A stretch of DNA of 33,769 nt from an uncultured Oscillospiraceae bacterium (GCA_904420145.1 CAJFUI010000029.1:1-33769); one strand, 5' to 3'. Shown: positions 15,316 through 23,774, counted from the stretch's first letter. The notes: a model not told the origin generated them from the sequence alone. Numbers and translations are program-made.

Positions 15316-15612
15316 TTACACGTCCTTGCAGACGATCATGGAACGCAGGATGCCTTCGGTAATGCCGAGGATACGGTCCAGCTCCTTGGGGAAGGACGGC
15401 GCGCTGGTAAAGGACATCAGGACATAGTAGCCTTCTGTCTTGTAGTCGATGGCGTAGGCCAGCTTGCGCTTGCCCCACTCCTCAACTTCAACAGCACTGC
15501 CATTCTGCTCGGCGAGGGTCTTGAACTTCTCCACGGTAGCGGCGATCTCCTCCTCACCCAGGTTGGGGTCGATAATGTAGACGACCTCATAGTTAGCGGA
15601 AACTTTTGCCAT
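15316..15612 (-). CDS. rpsF: 30S ribosomal protein S6
   Basis: A 98-residue S6, partner of S18 in the small-subunit platform. Diagnostic blocks are YEVVYIIDPNLGEEEIAATV, WGKRKLAYAIDYKTEGYYVL and LDRILGITEGILRSMIV. AAAGGAGGTG sits before ATG 15612. It is the first gene of rpsF-ssb-rpsR and is driven by the promoter at 15693-15720. Confidence 0.98.
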   Translation of the reverse strand: MAKVSANYEVVYIIDPNLGEEEIAATVEKFKTLAEQNGSAVEVEEWGKRKLAYAIDYKTEGYYVLMSFTSAPSFPKELDRILGITEGILRSMIVCKDV

Positions 15613-15639
15613 TTTGTTGCACCTCCTTTTGGACTGATG

Positions 15640-15720
15640 GCCCCCGCTCTATGGCGGGAGCAAGGATCTGCCTGCAGATTGCAAGCCCTATTATTATATC
15701 GGGAATTTCCGAAAAGTCAA
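15640..15720 (-). promoter_or_regulatory. Promoter and leader of the rpsF operon
   Basis: On the minus strand, TTGACT (15720-15715), a 16-nt spacer and TATAAT (15698-15693). The leader that follows can form ATCTGC/GCAGAT and a C-rich/G-rich hairpin (CTCCCGC..GCGGGGG). In many bacteria the rpsF leader binds the S6:S18 complex for feedback control. The hairpin is compatible with this, but I cannot confirm the consensus bulge. Confidence 0.6.
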
Positions 15721-15781
15721 GGATTTTTTGGAAAATGAGGACAAAAAGCGCCTCGAAGGAGCTGAAAAAGGGCTCCGCCTA

Positions 15782-16861
15782 TCAGGAGAATGCCTTGTTG
15801 ATATCTGTGATGCCCGCGTCAATCAGCATCCGGGCAAAGTCGCCGCCGGAAATGAGCCGGACATGATTCTCCTGCGCCATTGTGACGGCCTCCGCCGAGA
15901 AGGCGTCCGCCGTGGAGATGACCCAGGGGATCACGGTGTATTCGCCTGAAGACAGCTCGTGCTGGTCCCTGTACTTTGCGATCTGCTCCACGGCCCACTT
16001 AGAGGTCACGTCATCATGGAGCTTTGCCTGCACGTAGAACAAAATCTTCAGTGCGTCAAACTCCGCCACAATGTCCGCGTCCGCACCATCCCATTTGTCC
16101 GCGCTGTTTTTTCCAGGACGGAAGGCCCTTGAGGCGCCAAGCTTCTCAAAATACCACTTGACCAGCAGCTCAAACTTGTCCGGCGTCAGCTGCGCCTTGA
16201 TAACGGACAGCAGCTTCTCCGCCAGTTCCTCCACGATGGCGGCATAGAGGTTGATAGGGGCGTCCGCACGGATCACCTTTTGCACGCTGTCGGAGAGGTC
16301 GGAGATATCCGCGTTGACCTGACGGATTTTCATCCTTGCCGTCAGCCTGCTGTCGGCGTATTCATAGCGGGAGAGGCGCTCCTTTACCGGCTTCACTGGG
16401 AGGACAAAGCCGATATCCACCGCAGTGCCGCTGTCTGCGCGGCACAGCAGGCCCTCCCTGCTGCGGAGAATCCTGCCGCCGGAGTCAGACTGGAAATCGC
16501 TGAAGCCGGGGAGCTGGGTAATGGGCATAGCCGCTCCCGAAACTTGATAGATGGAAAACGCACCGCTGAACAGGGGAACGACTACATAGTCCCCCGCGTG
16601 AAATTGAAAGAAGTTCCACAGGCTCCAGCGGGAGCGGCTGAGCTGGTACCCGCACTGGAGCATTTTGGCTTCAAGGGCCTGGATGGAGGGATGGGACGAC
16701 GCATCATGGATCCCGCTGCCGGCGAGGCCCGCCCAGCCGATGGAGAGGTACCCGGCCGAGAGGAGCTGATAGGAGACGTCCCACTCGTGGGAGATCCGGT
16801 GGAGCCAATACTTGCAGGGGCGATCAGTTTTCGAGGCTGCAGTTGAACCTGTGCTGCTCAT
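15782..16861 (-). CDS. Solitary Mrr-like restriction endonuclease (PD-(D/E)xK)
   Basis: A 359-residue protein. The C-terminal part (about 225-350) matches the Mrr catalytic fold: helix KFELLVKWYFEKLGA, catalytic Asp263 in DADIVAEF, and Gln278-x-Lys280 in FYVQAKL, followed by VISTADAFSAEAVTMA and VRLISGGDFARML, the usual Mrr tail. The N-terminal 150 residues (YWLHRISHEWDVSYQLLSAG; FHAGDYVVVPLFSGAFSIY) may form a beta-rich PUA/EVE-like reader domain; this is a guess from pattern. Mrr-type enzymes cut modified DNA (type IV). No methylase or specificity subunit is nearby. The start is ATG 16861, 8 nt after AAGGAGG; an in-frame ATG 18 nt upstream overlaps that site. Confidence 0.8.
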   Translation of the reverse strand: MSSTGSTAASKTDRPCKYWLHRISHEWDVSYQLLSAGYLSIGWAGLAGSGIHDASSHPSIQALEAKMLQCGYQLSRSRWSLWNFFQFHAGDYVVVPLFSGAFSIYQVSGAAMPITQLPGFSDFQSDSGGRILRSREGLLCRADSGTAVDIGFVLPVKPVKERLSRYEYADSRLTARMKIRQVNADISDLSDSVQKVIRADAPINLYAAIVEELAEKLLSVIKAQLTPDKFELLVKWYFEKLGASRAFRPGKNSADKWDGADADIVAEFDALKILFYVQAKLHDDVTSKWAVEQIAKYRDQHELSSGEYTVIPWVISTADAFSAEAVTMAQENHVRLISGGDFARMLIDAGITDINKAFS

Positions 16862-16888
16862 GGTGTCATCCTCCTTCATTGCTGGTGG

Positions 16889-16926
16889 GTACAGTATACC
16901 CCCGATATCTGTACAAAAGTCTGTAC
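16889..16926 (-). promoter_or_regulatory. Palindromic GTACAG/CTGTAC sites in front of the nuclease gene
   Basis: GTACAG at 16889-16894 and CTGTAC at 16909-16914 and 16921-16926 lie 30-65 bp before the start codon and overlap the probable -10 TATACT (minus strand). This looks like an operator for a repressor that is not identified in the window. Confidence 0.45.
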
Positions 16927-17031
16927 TGTTTTGTCCTGCCTATAAGGATAGCATATTTCCTTCATGGAGTAAATCCTATGGAGATTCGGGCACAAAGAGC
17001 TCAGGGGGACTGCTGCCGCCGATAAGGCAGA

Positions 17032-17059
17032 GCGGCGACCCCCTATTGGGGGCCGCCGC
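17032..17059 (-). terminator. Hairpin downstream of the dusB-sigma-anti-sigma operon
   Basis: A 12-bp GC stem (17032-17043 with 17048-17059, one G-U pair) and a 4-nt loop, 34 bp past the anti-sigma stop. It has no strong T run, so termination is likely but not certain. Confidence 0.5.
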
Positions 17060-17092
17060 AGGAAAGCATATTTGATGGGCCGATAGAAAAGT

Positions 17093-17950
17093 TTATTGAT
17101 CAGCGCCAAGGTAGATCACGCAGATCAGCTCTACCTCGCCGCTGTTCTCCGGCAGCTCGATCTGCACATCCTCCCACTCCATGTCGTAGTCCGCACCGCT
17201 CTCTGTGAGATAGGCGGTTAGGCTGTCATACTCCTCTGCGGTGATGAGCCATGCGGAGAGGTCCGCCCGGTTTTCTGACACGTAACCCGTCTCAGGGACG
17301 TTGTCGCTCATCCACTGCAGCAGGGCGGGGTCGGCGCTGCTGAGGGTGGGAATGGAGACGGAGTTGCTCTGCGTCTGCGGCATAATGGCCGCACCGCTGA
17401 CAGCAGGGGCGCCGCTGTCAAAATAGGTCAGCACGCCCTCCATGATTTGTTCCTCACAGTCCTTGCTGTCTGTGCTGTCAGCGGCCTCAGGCTGCACGGC
17501 GAAGGGGGCGGAGGATTTTCCCGCAACTGCCTCCTCGGTATCTCCACTGGACGGCGCGCCATCATCCGTCGCCAATGAGGCGTTGACAGAGGGAGCGTCA
17601 TCGGCTGCGGTGTCGGAGACGGTGCTGGAGCGGATGGCACTGGGCAGGGCATAGTAGCCGAGGATAATGAAGGCGCAGCAGGCGGCAGCGGCGGCTACGG
17701 GAAGAAAGCGGCGGCGCCGGTTTCTCTTCCGCTCCCTGCGGATCCGCCCCATCACGGCCCCGGTCAGATCGGCCGGAGGATTCTCCTCCCAGCCGTCAAA
17801 GGCATCGTGGATAGCCAGCATCTCCTGATAAATAGCAAGGCAGTCGGGACACTGGGACAGGTGCTCGTGAAGGAGACGCTCCTCCCCCGGTGTGAGCACG
17901 CCGTCAACAGCAGCGCTGATCAGGGCTGTATAGTCCTCACAATGTTTCAT
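17093..17950 (-). CDS. Anti-sigma factor with N-terminal zinc finger
   Basis: A 285-residue single-pass membrane protein. Residues 1-45 form a zf-HC2/ZAS-type domain with the H-x3-C-x2-C motif in HEHLSQCPDC, which holds ECF sigma factors inactive in the cytoplasm. A basic stretch (RRERKRNRRRR) and one TM (about 83-105, FLPVAAAAACCAFIILGYYA) follow, then about 180 extracytoplasmic residues rich in Ser, Asp and Ala. It starts 2 nt after the sigma factor stop. The outer domain (TGYVSENRADLSAWLITAEE) is not recognised; it may be the signal-sensing part or the site of regulated proteolysis. Confidence 0.88.
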   Translation of the reverse strand: MKHCEDYTALISAAVDGVLTPGEERLLHEHLSQCPDCLAIYQEMLAIHDAFDGWEENPPADLTGAVMGRIRRERKRNRRRRFLPVAAAAACCAFIILGYYALPSAIRSSTVSDTAADDAPSVNASLATDDGAPSSGDTEEAVAGKSSAPFAVQPEAADSTDSKDCEEQIMEGVLTYFDSGAPAVSGAAIMPQTQSNSVSIPTLSSADPALLQWMSDNVPETGYVSENRADLSAWLITAEEYDSLTAYLTESGADYDMEWEDVQIELPENSGEVELICVIYLGADQ

Positions 17951-17952
17951 TT

Positions 17953-18561
17953 TCAGCCCTCCCTTCCCGGCTTATCTGCTGTGTTAGACGGAAGATATCC
18001 GGAAAAGTTCCCGTTCTGCAGCAAATATTTGCGAAGTTTTTCCCGCGCCCGGGCGATGCGGGATTTTACCGTACCCAAATCCAGCTCCAGCGCCTCGGCG
18101 ATCTCCTCATAGCTCATGCCCTGCAGCTCCCGGAGCAGCAGCACCTGGCGGTGCTCCGGCGTAAGGGTGTCCAGCCCCGCTGAGAGAAGCCGGCGCAGCT
18201 CCTGACGCTCCGCATGCTGGTGAGGGGTGGGCATGGGATCCGGCGGCTCTATGTAGGTCTCCTCGTCATCGAGGGAGACCTGTTCCATTGCGCTCTGCCG
18301 CCTTTTCCGGCGGAGAAAATCGATGGCGGTGTTGGAGGTGAGGCGGTAGAGCCATGTGGAGAAGCTGCTGTCCCCCCGGAAGAACTTCAGCCCCCGCCAA
18401 GCGGAGAGAAAGGCCTCCTGGGCAATCTCAAAGGCGTCGTCACTGCTGCCGCACATGCGCAGGGACAGGTGATAGACTTTTTTCTCATAGAGGCGGACCA
18501 GCTCCTCAAAGGCGGAATCACTCCCCCGCCGGGCGGCCTGCACCAATTCCTTCTCAGTCAT
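17953..18561 (-). CDS. ECF (group 4) RNA polymerase sigma factor
   Basis: A 202-residue sigma factor of the SigW/RpoE class. Region 2 lies at about 15-90 ([57 protein letters not shown]). Region 4 lies at about 125-185 ([40 protein letters not shown]). The N-terminal regions 1 and 3 of housekeeping sigma factors are absent, as usual. The start ATG lies inside the last codons of dusB (8-bp overlap), so it is translated with that gene. The next gene is its likely anti-sigma partner. No self-type promoter was recognised, so autoregulation is not shown. Confidence 0.93.
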   Translation of the reverse strand: MTEKELVQAARRGSDSAFEELVRLYEKKVYHLSLRMCGSSDDAFEIAQEAFLSAWRGLKFFRGDSSFSTWLYRLTSNTAIDFLRRKRRQSAMEQVSLDDEETYIEPPDPMPTPHQHAERQELRRLLSAGLDTLTPEHRQVLLLRELQGMSYEEIAEALELDLGTVKSRIARAREKLRKYLLQNGNFSGYLPSNTADKPGREG

Positions 18562-19525
18562 GCAAATCCCTCTTGATTCCCGCAGTAACCCTGCGCATAT
18601 CCTCCAGCGTCTCCATGTGAACGATCTGCTCCTTGTAGTAGGAGGAGTGGGGCACGCCCTTGAGGTACCAGGCGTAGTGCCGCCGGGCCTCCAGTACCGC
18701 CACCCGCTCCCCCCGGCGCTCCGCCGCCATCTCGATCTGGCGGAGCACCAGGTCGCAGCGCTGGTCGAGGGGCGGACGGGGCGGGATGGGTTCCCCCGCC
18801 AGCGCCGCCTTGGCCTGCTGAAAAATCCATGGATTGCCGAAGACGCCTCTGCCGATCATGGCCATGTCGGCCCCGGTGAAGCGCAGAATCCGGAGGACGT
18901 CCTCCGCCGAGAAAATGTCGCCGTTGGCGATGACCGGGATGTGAACTGCCTCCTTCACTTCGCGGATAGTGGTCCAGTCCGCCTGACCGGCGTACATCTG
19001 AGTCCGGGTGCGGCCGTGGACGGCCACGGCGGACACCCCCACCTCCTCCAGCATTTGGGAGAGCTCCACAGCGTTGATGCTGCCCTTGTCCCAGCCCCGG
19101 CGCATTTTCACCGTCACAGGGACGGGGCTGGCCTTTACCACCGCCTCGGCAATGCGGGCGGCCTTCTCCGGGTCGCGCATCAGAGCTGAGCCGTCGCCGC
19201 TGTTGACCACCTTGCCCACGGGACAGCCCATGTTGATGTCGATAAAGGTGGCGCCGCTGGCCTCCGCCGCGATCTGGGCCGCCTCCGCCATGCAGGTGAG
19301 GTCGCTGCCGAAGATCTGGGCGCAGCAGGGGGACTCCCCGGGGAACAGCCGCAGCAGCTCCCGGCTCTTTTTGTCCTGATAGCACAGGGCCTTGGCGCTG
19401 ACCAGCTCCGTGTAGGTGAGGCCGGCGCCCAGCTCGGCGCAGATCTGACGGAAGGCATTATCCGTGACCCCCGCCATAGGGGCGAGGGCCAGCTGAGAAT
19501 TTACTTCAACCGTGCCGATGCGCAT
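18554..19525 (-). CDS. dusB: tRNA-dihydrouridine synthase
   Basis: A 323-residue FMN-dependent TIM-barrel enzyme that reduces uridine to dihydrouridine in tRNA. Motifs: [18 protein letters not shown] near the N-terminus, [20 protein letters not shown] with catalytic Cys101, [35 protein letters not shown] and [13 protein letters not shown]. The start is ATG 19525, 7 nt after GGGAGG; an in-frame ATG 21 nt upstream lacks a site. It leads a three-gene overlapping operon with an ECF sigma factor and its anti-sigma. The symbol follows the DusB/Dus1 subfamily usual in Firmicutes. Confidence 0.95.
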   Translation of the reverse strand: MRIGTVEVNSQLALAPMAGVTDNAFRQICAELGAGLTYTELVSAKALCYQDKKSRELLRLFPGESPCCAQIFGSDLTCMAEAAQIAAEASGATFIDINMGCPVGKVVNSGDGSALMRDPEKAARIAEAVVKASPVPVTVKMRRGWDKGSINAVELSQMLEEVGVSAVAVHGRTRTQMYAGQADWTTIREVKEAVHIPVIANGDIFSAEDVLRILRFTGADMAMIGRGVFGNPWIFQQAKAALAGEPIPPRPPLDQRCDLVLRQIEMAAERRGERVAVLEARRHYAWYLKGVPHSSYYKEQIVHMETLEDMRRVTAGIKRDLHD

Positions 19526-19556
19526 CAGGCGGCCTCCCTTCGTCAAGTTGTTTTTT

Positions 19557-19586
19557 AGTATAGCACAAATCCCACCGCCGGCGCAA
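19557..19586 (-). promoter_or_regulatory. Promoter of the dusB operon
   Basis: On the minus strand, TTGCGC (19586-19581), an 18-nt spacer and TATACT (19562-19557), about 30 nt before the dusB ATG. Confidence 0.55.
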
Positions 19587-19666
19587 GAGCGGCGGCCTTT
19601 GCATCCAAAAAGGAAATTTTGGGAGAAGGGCAGCCATCCGGCTGTGTCTGCCGCCAGCTTTTTCGG

Positions 19667-19695
19667 TTGCTCACAGCCGGGGCGTGTGGTATACT
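19667..19695 (+). promoter_or_regulatory. Promoter of the acetyltransferase-flavodoxin pair
   Basis: TTGCTC (19667-19672), a 17-nt spacer and TATACT (19690-19695), 27 nt before the GTG start. Confidence 0.6.
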
Positions 19696-19722
19696 GAGGG
19701 CGCTTAGAGAGGCGGTGATTGC

Positions 19723-20223
19723 GTGACAGAGGATTTTTCCATCTGCTGCCTGCGGGATATGCCGGCGCTGCTGCATCGGGCGGCTCTGTGGTTCCATGGA
19801 AAGTGGGACATCCCTGAAGAGGCCTACCAGGAGAGTATAGAGCAGTGCCTCCGGGGCGGCGCGGTTCCCCAATGGTATGTAGTGCTGAATGGCGATGGGG
19901 CGATTGCCGCCGGGGCGGGCGTGATCGAAAACGACTACCACTCCCGGCGGGACCTGACGCCCAACCTGTGCGCGCTGTTTGTGGAGCCGGCCTGCCGACG
20001 GCATGGACTTGCCAAAAAACTGCTAAATTTTATCCGCCGGGACATGGCGGCTTTTGGAGTGGAAAGGCTCTATCTCGTGACAGAACACACCGCTTTTTAT
20101 GAGAGGTGCGGCTGGTCCTTTCTGACCACCACCACAGGGGAGGATGGCCTCCCGCTGCGCATCTACAGCGCGCCAACGGCTTTGGATAAGACGGTCTGTT
20201 CCAAAAGGGGGGAGAACATATGA
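19723..20223 (+). CDS. GNAT-family N-acetyltransferase
   Basis: A 166-residue acetyltransferase of the GNAT fold, which moves an acetyl group from acetyl-CoA to an amine. The acetyl-CoA loop is visible as [20 protein letters not shown] (R-R-H-G-L-A variant of motif A, about residues 86-105), followed by [16 protein letters not shown] (motif B, with the typical FYERCGW ending). The start is GTG 19723; no in-frame ATG fits. It overlaps the following flavodoxin gene by ATGA, so the two are coupled. The substrate cannot be predicted. Confidence 0.88.
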   Translation: MTEDFSICCLRDMPALLHRAALWFHGKWDIPEEAYQESIEQCLRGGAVPQWYVVLNGDGAIAAGAGVIENDYHSRRDLTPNLCALFVEPACRRHGLAKKLLNFIRRDMAAFGVERLYLVTEHTAFYERCGWSFLTTTTGEDGLPLRIYSAPTALDKTVCSKRGENI

Positions 20224-20771
20224 GAGGACTTGTGGTATACGGCAGTGTCTACGGCACGACGAGACAGTACGCGGAGGCCATCGCCCAGCGCTTTGGCTTT
20301 CCCTGCCTTCCGGCGGGCAGGGCCGGCCGGGAGAGCCTGGCGGCCTGTGAGCTGCTGATTTTCGGCGGCGGGCTCTATGCCGGCGGCATCGCGGGGCTGA
20401 AGAAGGTCCTCGGCGCCCTGAAGGAGTGGAAAGGGGAGAAGCTCATCCTCTTCACCGTGGGGATCGCCGACCCGTCGGTGCCGGAGAACGCGGCCCATCT
20501 CCGCCGCTCCATAGAGCGGCAGGTTCCCCCGGTTGTTTTGGAGCGGACGCAGGTATTTCACCTGCGGGGCGGCATCGACTACGGGGCGCTGAAGCCGGTT
20601 CACCGGGCCATGATGGCCATGCTCTGCCGCCAGCTCCGGCGGAAGGACCCGTCAGAGCGCAGCAGCGAGGATCAGGCGGTGCTGGATACCTATGGAAAGC
20701 GGATCAGCTTCTTTTGCTTAGAGGAATTAGCGCCCCTGCTTGCGGCGGTGGAGACGCTGGAACGGCGCTGA
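20220..20771 (+). CDS. Flavodoxin-domain protein (Flavodoxin_5 type)
   Basis: A 183-residue cytoplasmic flavoprotein. The FMN phosphate loop is GSVYGTTRQYAEAIA (residues 8-22). A second flavin loop contains LIFGGGLYAGGIAGLKKVL. The fold continues with KLILFTVGIADPSVPEN and HLRRSIERQV. Members include HemG-like and other electron carriers; the C-terminus is longer than a minimal flavodoxin. It probably works in electron transfer, but the partner is unknown. ATG 20220 overlaps the stop of the acetyltransferase. A strong terminator follows. Confidence 0.88.
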   Translation: MRGLVVYGSVYGTTRQYAEAIAQRFGFPCLPAGRAGRESLAACELLIFGGGLYAGGIAGLKKVLGALKEWKGEKLILFTVGIADPSVPENAAHLRRSIERQVPPVVLERTQVFHLRGGIDYGALKPVHRAMMAMLCRQLRRKDPSERSSEDQAVLDTYGKRISFFCLEELAPLLAAVETLERR

Positions 20772-20788
20772 GGAGAAGAAAAACAGAA

Positions 20789-20831
20789 GCTGCGGCCAGG
20801 GACAGAGGCTGTCCTTGGCCGCAGCATTTTT
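20789..20831 (+). terminator. Terminator of the acetyltransferase-flavodoxin operon
   Basis: A 17-bp stem with one G-U (20789-20805 with 20809-20825), a 3-nt loop, then ATTTTTAC. Confidence 0.85.
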
Positions 20832-20918
20832 ACGATGCAAAAAAACTTCATGCGCTCCGGCTTTTGCCTGGGTTCGTGGTGTGCTTTCAGCCCATGAAGC
20901 TTTGCGATGGGAATTGGC

Positions 20919-21194
20919 TTACAGCAGGGTGACCAGCAGCCAGATCAGGCCGATGGCCCCGGCGCCCACGGCGGTGTAGGCGAGAGCGGGCAGATCCCGC
21001 CACCGAAAGGTCCGCCGGCCGGTGACGGCGGCGGTATAGCCCTTCGCCGCGCGGCAGGCCTCGTTGACCACCTGCTCCACCGTTACGCCGTCCTTGCTGA
21101 AGGCGTCGTTGCGCACAATAAAAATAGCCTGTTCAAAGATGTGTGGGTCGGGGGAGTCCACGACGACGACCCGACGGGAAATTCCTTTTACCAT
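20919..21194 (-). CDS. Small protein with a C-terminal TM segment, unknown
   Basis: A 91-residue protein. The first 60 residues are soluble and mixed alpha/beta (RRVVVVDSPDPHIFEQAIFI, DGVTVEQVVNEACRAAKGYT). A hydrophobic helix closes it (ALAYTAVGAGAIGLIWLLVT), so it is probably tail-anchored. AGGAG precedes ATG 21194. It lies 56 bp after the SpoIIE-like phosphatase on the same strand, so co-transcription and a sporulation link are possible but unproven. Confidence 0.7.
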   Translation of the reverse strand: MVKGISRRVVVVDSPDPHIFEQAIFIVRNDAFSKDGVTVEQVVNEACRAAKGYTAAVTGRRTFRWRDLPALAYTAVGAGAIGLIWLLVTLL

Positions 21195-21250
21195 GGGGCA
21201 CCACTCCTCTGCTCAAAAATCTATTGGAAGTATGTCCCAAGAGAGGGGAT

Positions 21251-22840
21251 TTATACTTCCCGGGCGCTTTTGGGCGCATAGAGGCAGAGGCTGCTGCAGT
21301 CATCCCGCAGGCCGCTGTGCTTTTTGCTCTCCCCCATGAGAAGGGACACCAGCCGCTGGGGCTCGCCCCCCTGCCAGCCGGCTAAAAGATTTTGCAGCCA
21401 CTCGTCGTCGCTGGCATCTACGATCCCGTCGCTGACTAAGAGGACATAGGTGTCCGGCTCCAGAGGAAAACGGACCGGCGCGGGAACTACATGGGTCTCC
21501 TGCAGCCCCGCCGGCAGGGCGGAGCCCACGATCCGGCGCACGGAGCCGTGGCGCTTGATGTAGGTGGGGGCCGCGCCGTATTTGTAGAGGGCGGCCTCCC
21601 GGGTGGAGAGCTTGACCGACAAAAGGTCGATAGTGGTGAAGGAGCCGGTGTCCTCATTGCGGAGGCCTAAGGCGGCGTTGATGGTTTTCAGGGCGGCCTC
21701 CGCCTCCACTCCGGCCCGCAGAAACTGCTCCAAAAGCCGTACGGTGTTGGTGGCCTCCCGGCTGGCCTCCTGTCCGCTGCCCATGCCGTCGCTGAGAAGG
21801 AGATAGAGCATGCCGCCCTCCGTCTCAAAATGGGTGATGACGTCGCCGCAGACGCTCTCCCCCTCCTTGGGCCGCCATGCGCCGCCCACCAGACAGTCGC
21901 TGGTGCCCCGGTAGGCGGGAACTGCCTCCAGCTGCTCGGCGGCCTGACCCAAAAATTCCGAGAGCTGGGCGTATTGCCCCCTTGTCCGCTGCCGCTCCGC
22001 CTCCAGTCTCCGGCTGTACTGCCGGCGCAGTAGGAGGGCGCTGAGCTCCTGGTTCACCGCGGCGAGAAACTCCGGCAGGTGGATGCACCGGTCCCGGAAG
22101 TGGTCAGGATAGTCCTCCGGCAGGGATTTCCCCCGGCGCAGCATGGCAGGGGTGGCGTCGTTGAGGGCATTGAAGGTGTCGATGTAGCTCTGGCTCCAGC
22201 AGAGAGGGCACTGTTTGCAGGAGCGGCAGACGGCCTCCGCCGCCCGGTCGAACACCACGGAGGGGTTCTCGTCGTTCCGGGAGGGGGCGGATTTCCCCAG
22301 ACTGCTGTAGAGGTCCCGGAAGGCGGCGGCGGAGAGGGACAGCCGCTTGCGCAGGGAGGCGATGGCCCCCTCCTCCCCAGACTGCCGCTGCTGGGTGAGC
22401 AGGAGGGATATATAGTGGCTGAGGGCAAAGATCAGCAGGAGATAGGTGAGATAGCTGAGGACGCTCTGCAGCCGGACCCCCTGTTGGAGGAGGTAGGCCA
22501 GTTCCACCGCGGCGGTCATCCCCGCGGCGGTTAGCGGAGCGAATAGTTCCTTTTCGACGTATTTGGTGTCCCGAAAGGCGGAAAACATGGCGTAGATCAG
22601 CACAAGAATGCCGCAGTGGCGCAGCCCGGCGGTGAAGTCCATGGCGGCAAGGGCGCCCAGTACGCTGCCGCAGAGTACGCAGAGCATCCGGACAGAGCCG
22701 CGGCAGACAGAGAGCAGGGCAATCGCCGCAGGCGCGCGGCCGTCTAAGATCAGCAGAGTGGAGAGAAAGCCCCCTCCGAGGTATAAAATGAGCTCGCTGA
22801 GCGGACCCAGCTGCTTTCTCATCTGTGTGCGAAGCCTCAT
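21251..22840 (-). CDS. SpoIIE-family membrane protein phosphatase (short form)
   Basis: A 529-residue protein. The first 150 residues hold about four to five TM segments (LGPLSELILYLGGGFLSTLL, CGILVLIYAMFSAF, SYLTYLLLIFALSHYISLLL). A cytoplasmic region contains a Cys cluster (CRSCKQCPLC). The C-terminal about 200 residues are a PP2C-like phosphatase: GESVCGDVITHFE, LLLSDGMGSGQEASREATNT, LLVSDGIVDASD and GLRDDCSSLCLY carry the metal-binding Asp residues. SpoIIE dephosphorylates SpoIIAA to activate sigma-F in the forespore. B. subtilis SpoIIE is about 830 residues with ten TM segments, so this one is clearly shorter. The start is ATG 22840 with AAGGGGG upstream; the open frame before it is antisense to the racemase gene. 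A second SpoIIE elsewhere in the genome is possible. Confidence 0.85.
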   Translation of the reverse strand: MRLRTQMRKQLGPLSELILYLGGGFLSTLLILDGRAPAAIALLSVCRGSVRMLCVLCGSVLGALAAMDFTAGLRHCGILVLIYAMFSAFRDTKYVEKELFAPLTAAGMTAAVELAYLLQQGVRLQSVLSYLTYLLLIFALSHYISLLLTQQRQSGEEGAIASLRKRLSLSAAAFRDLYSSLGKSAPSRNDENPSVVFDRAAEAVCRSCKQCPLCWSQSYIDTFNALNDATPAMLRRGKSLPEDYPDHFRDRCIHLPEFLAAVNQELSALLLRRQYSRRLEAERQRTRGQYAQLSEFLGQAAEQLEAVPAYRGTSDCLVGGAWRPKEGESVCGDVITHFETEGGMLYLLLSDGMGSGQEASREATNTVRLLEQFLRAGVEAEAALKTINAALGLRNEDTGSFTTIDLLSVKLSTREAALYKYGAAPTYIKRHGSVRRIVGSALPAGLQETHVVPAPVRFPLEPDTYVLLVSDGIVDASDDEWLQNLLAGWQGGEPQRLVSLLMGESKKHSGLRDDCSSLCLYAPKSAREV

Positions 22841-22996
22841 GGCGTGCTTGTCCCCCTTATCGTCGTGTAGGAGTATTCTACAGGGGGAAATGTGAGGTTC
22901 CTGTCGGGAAAAGGGATGGGAGATAGCTCTGCTTATTTTTCTTACCCTTGACAGAAGAAAAAAGGGCGGTATGATGGAGAAAAGGAGGATGGAACC

Positions 22997-23692
22997 ATGA
23001 AGACAATCGGACTGATCGGCGGCATGAGCTGGGAGAGCACGGTGACCTACTATCAGATCCTCAACCGGGAGGTGAAGGAGCGCCTCGGTGGCCTCCACTC
23101 GGCCAAGTGCCTCCTCTACAGCGTGGATTTTGCGGAGATCGAGGCCTGCCAGACCGCCGGGGAGTGGGAAAGGGCGGGGGATATGCTGGCCGGTGCCGCC
23201 CAAGCTCTGGCGCGGGCCGGGGCGGAGGGGCTGCTGCTGTGCACCAACACCATGCACAAGGTGGCGCCCGCCATTGAAAAAAGTGTAGACATTCCCCTGT
23301 TTCACATCGCCGACGTCACCGCCGACGCCTTAGAGCGGGCGGGGATCCGCCGTGCGGCGCTGCTTGGCACCCGGTATACCATGGAGCAGGACTTCTACAC
23401 CGGCCGCCTGCGGGCGCGGGGGCTGGAGGTGCTGCTCCCGAAGGCGGAGCAGCGCCGGGAGATCAACCGGGTGATCTTCGAGGAGCTGTGCCTCGGCGTG
23501 ATCTCCCCGGCCTCGAGGGACTATTTTGCTAAGGTGATCGCCGGCCTCGCCGCCGCCGGGGCCGAGGGGGTCATCCTCGGCTGCACGGAGATCGGCCTGC
23601 TGATCGGCGAGGAGGATACGTCCCTGCCCGTCTTTGACACCACCGTACTCCACGCCAAGGCGGCGGTAGACTGGGCAATAGGAGAGCCTTGA
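22997..23692 (+). CDS. Aspartate/glutamate racemase family protein
   Basis: A 231-residue cofactor-independent racemase of the Asp/Glu/hydantoin racemase superfamily. The paired catalytic cysteines are Cys82 in [12 protein letters not shown] and Cys196 in [11 protein letters not shown]. The N-terminus [20 protein letters not shown] is typical of the aspartate racemase (YgeA-like) group. It interconverts L- and D-aspartate or a related amino acid, which may feed cell-wall or D-amino-acid metabolism. AAAGGAGG precedes ATG 22997. It is divergent from the SpoIIE-like gene and ends at a bidirectional terminator. Confidence 0.92.
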   Translation: MKTIGLIGGMSWESTVTYYQILNREVKERLGGLHSAKCLLYSVDFAEIEACQTAGEWERAGDMLAGAAQALARAGAEGLLLCTNTMHKVAPAIEKSVDIPLFHIADVTADALERAGIRRAALLGTRYTMEQDFYTGRLRARGLEVLLPKAEQRREINRVIFEELCLGVISPASRDYFAKVIAGLAAAGAEGVILGCTEIGLLIGEEDTSLPVFDTTVLHAKAAVDWAIGEP

Positions 23693-23737
23693 GGGCCGGC
23701 CGCAGGGGCTCCCTTCCCGGAGAGGTTCACAGACGGA

Positions 23738-23773
23738 AAAAGGTTCGCCGCAGAGCGCGGCGAACCTTTTTTT
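23738..23773. terminator. Bidirectional terminator between racemase and zinc-ribbon gene
   Basis: A 14-bp stem (23738-23751 with 23757-23770) and a 5-nt loop, with T-rich sequence on both strands. It lies between two convergent genes. Confidence 0.85.
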
Positions 23774-23774
23774 A

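Noticed and set aside
22890..22920. Possible Spo0A box in front of the SpoIIE-like gene (CCCGACAGG)
   Set aside because: Only the CGACA core fits; the flanks do not match the usual box well enough to call.
22841..23305. N-terminal extension of the SpoIIE-like protein
   Set aside because: This stretch is antisense to the racemase gene and shows no SpoIIE-like sequence; a ribosome site precedes ATG 22840.
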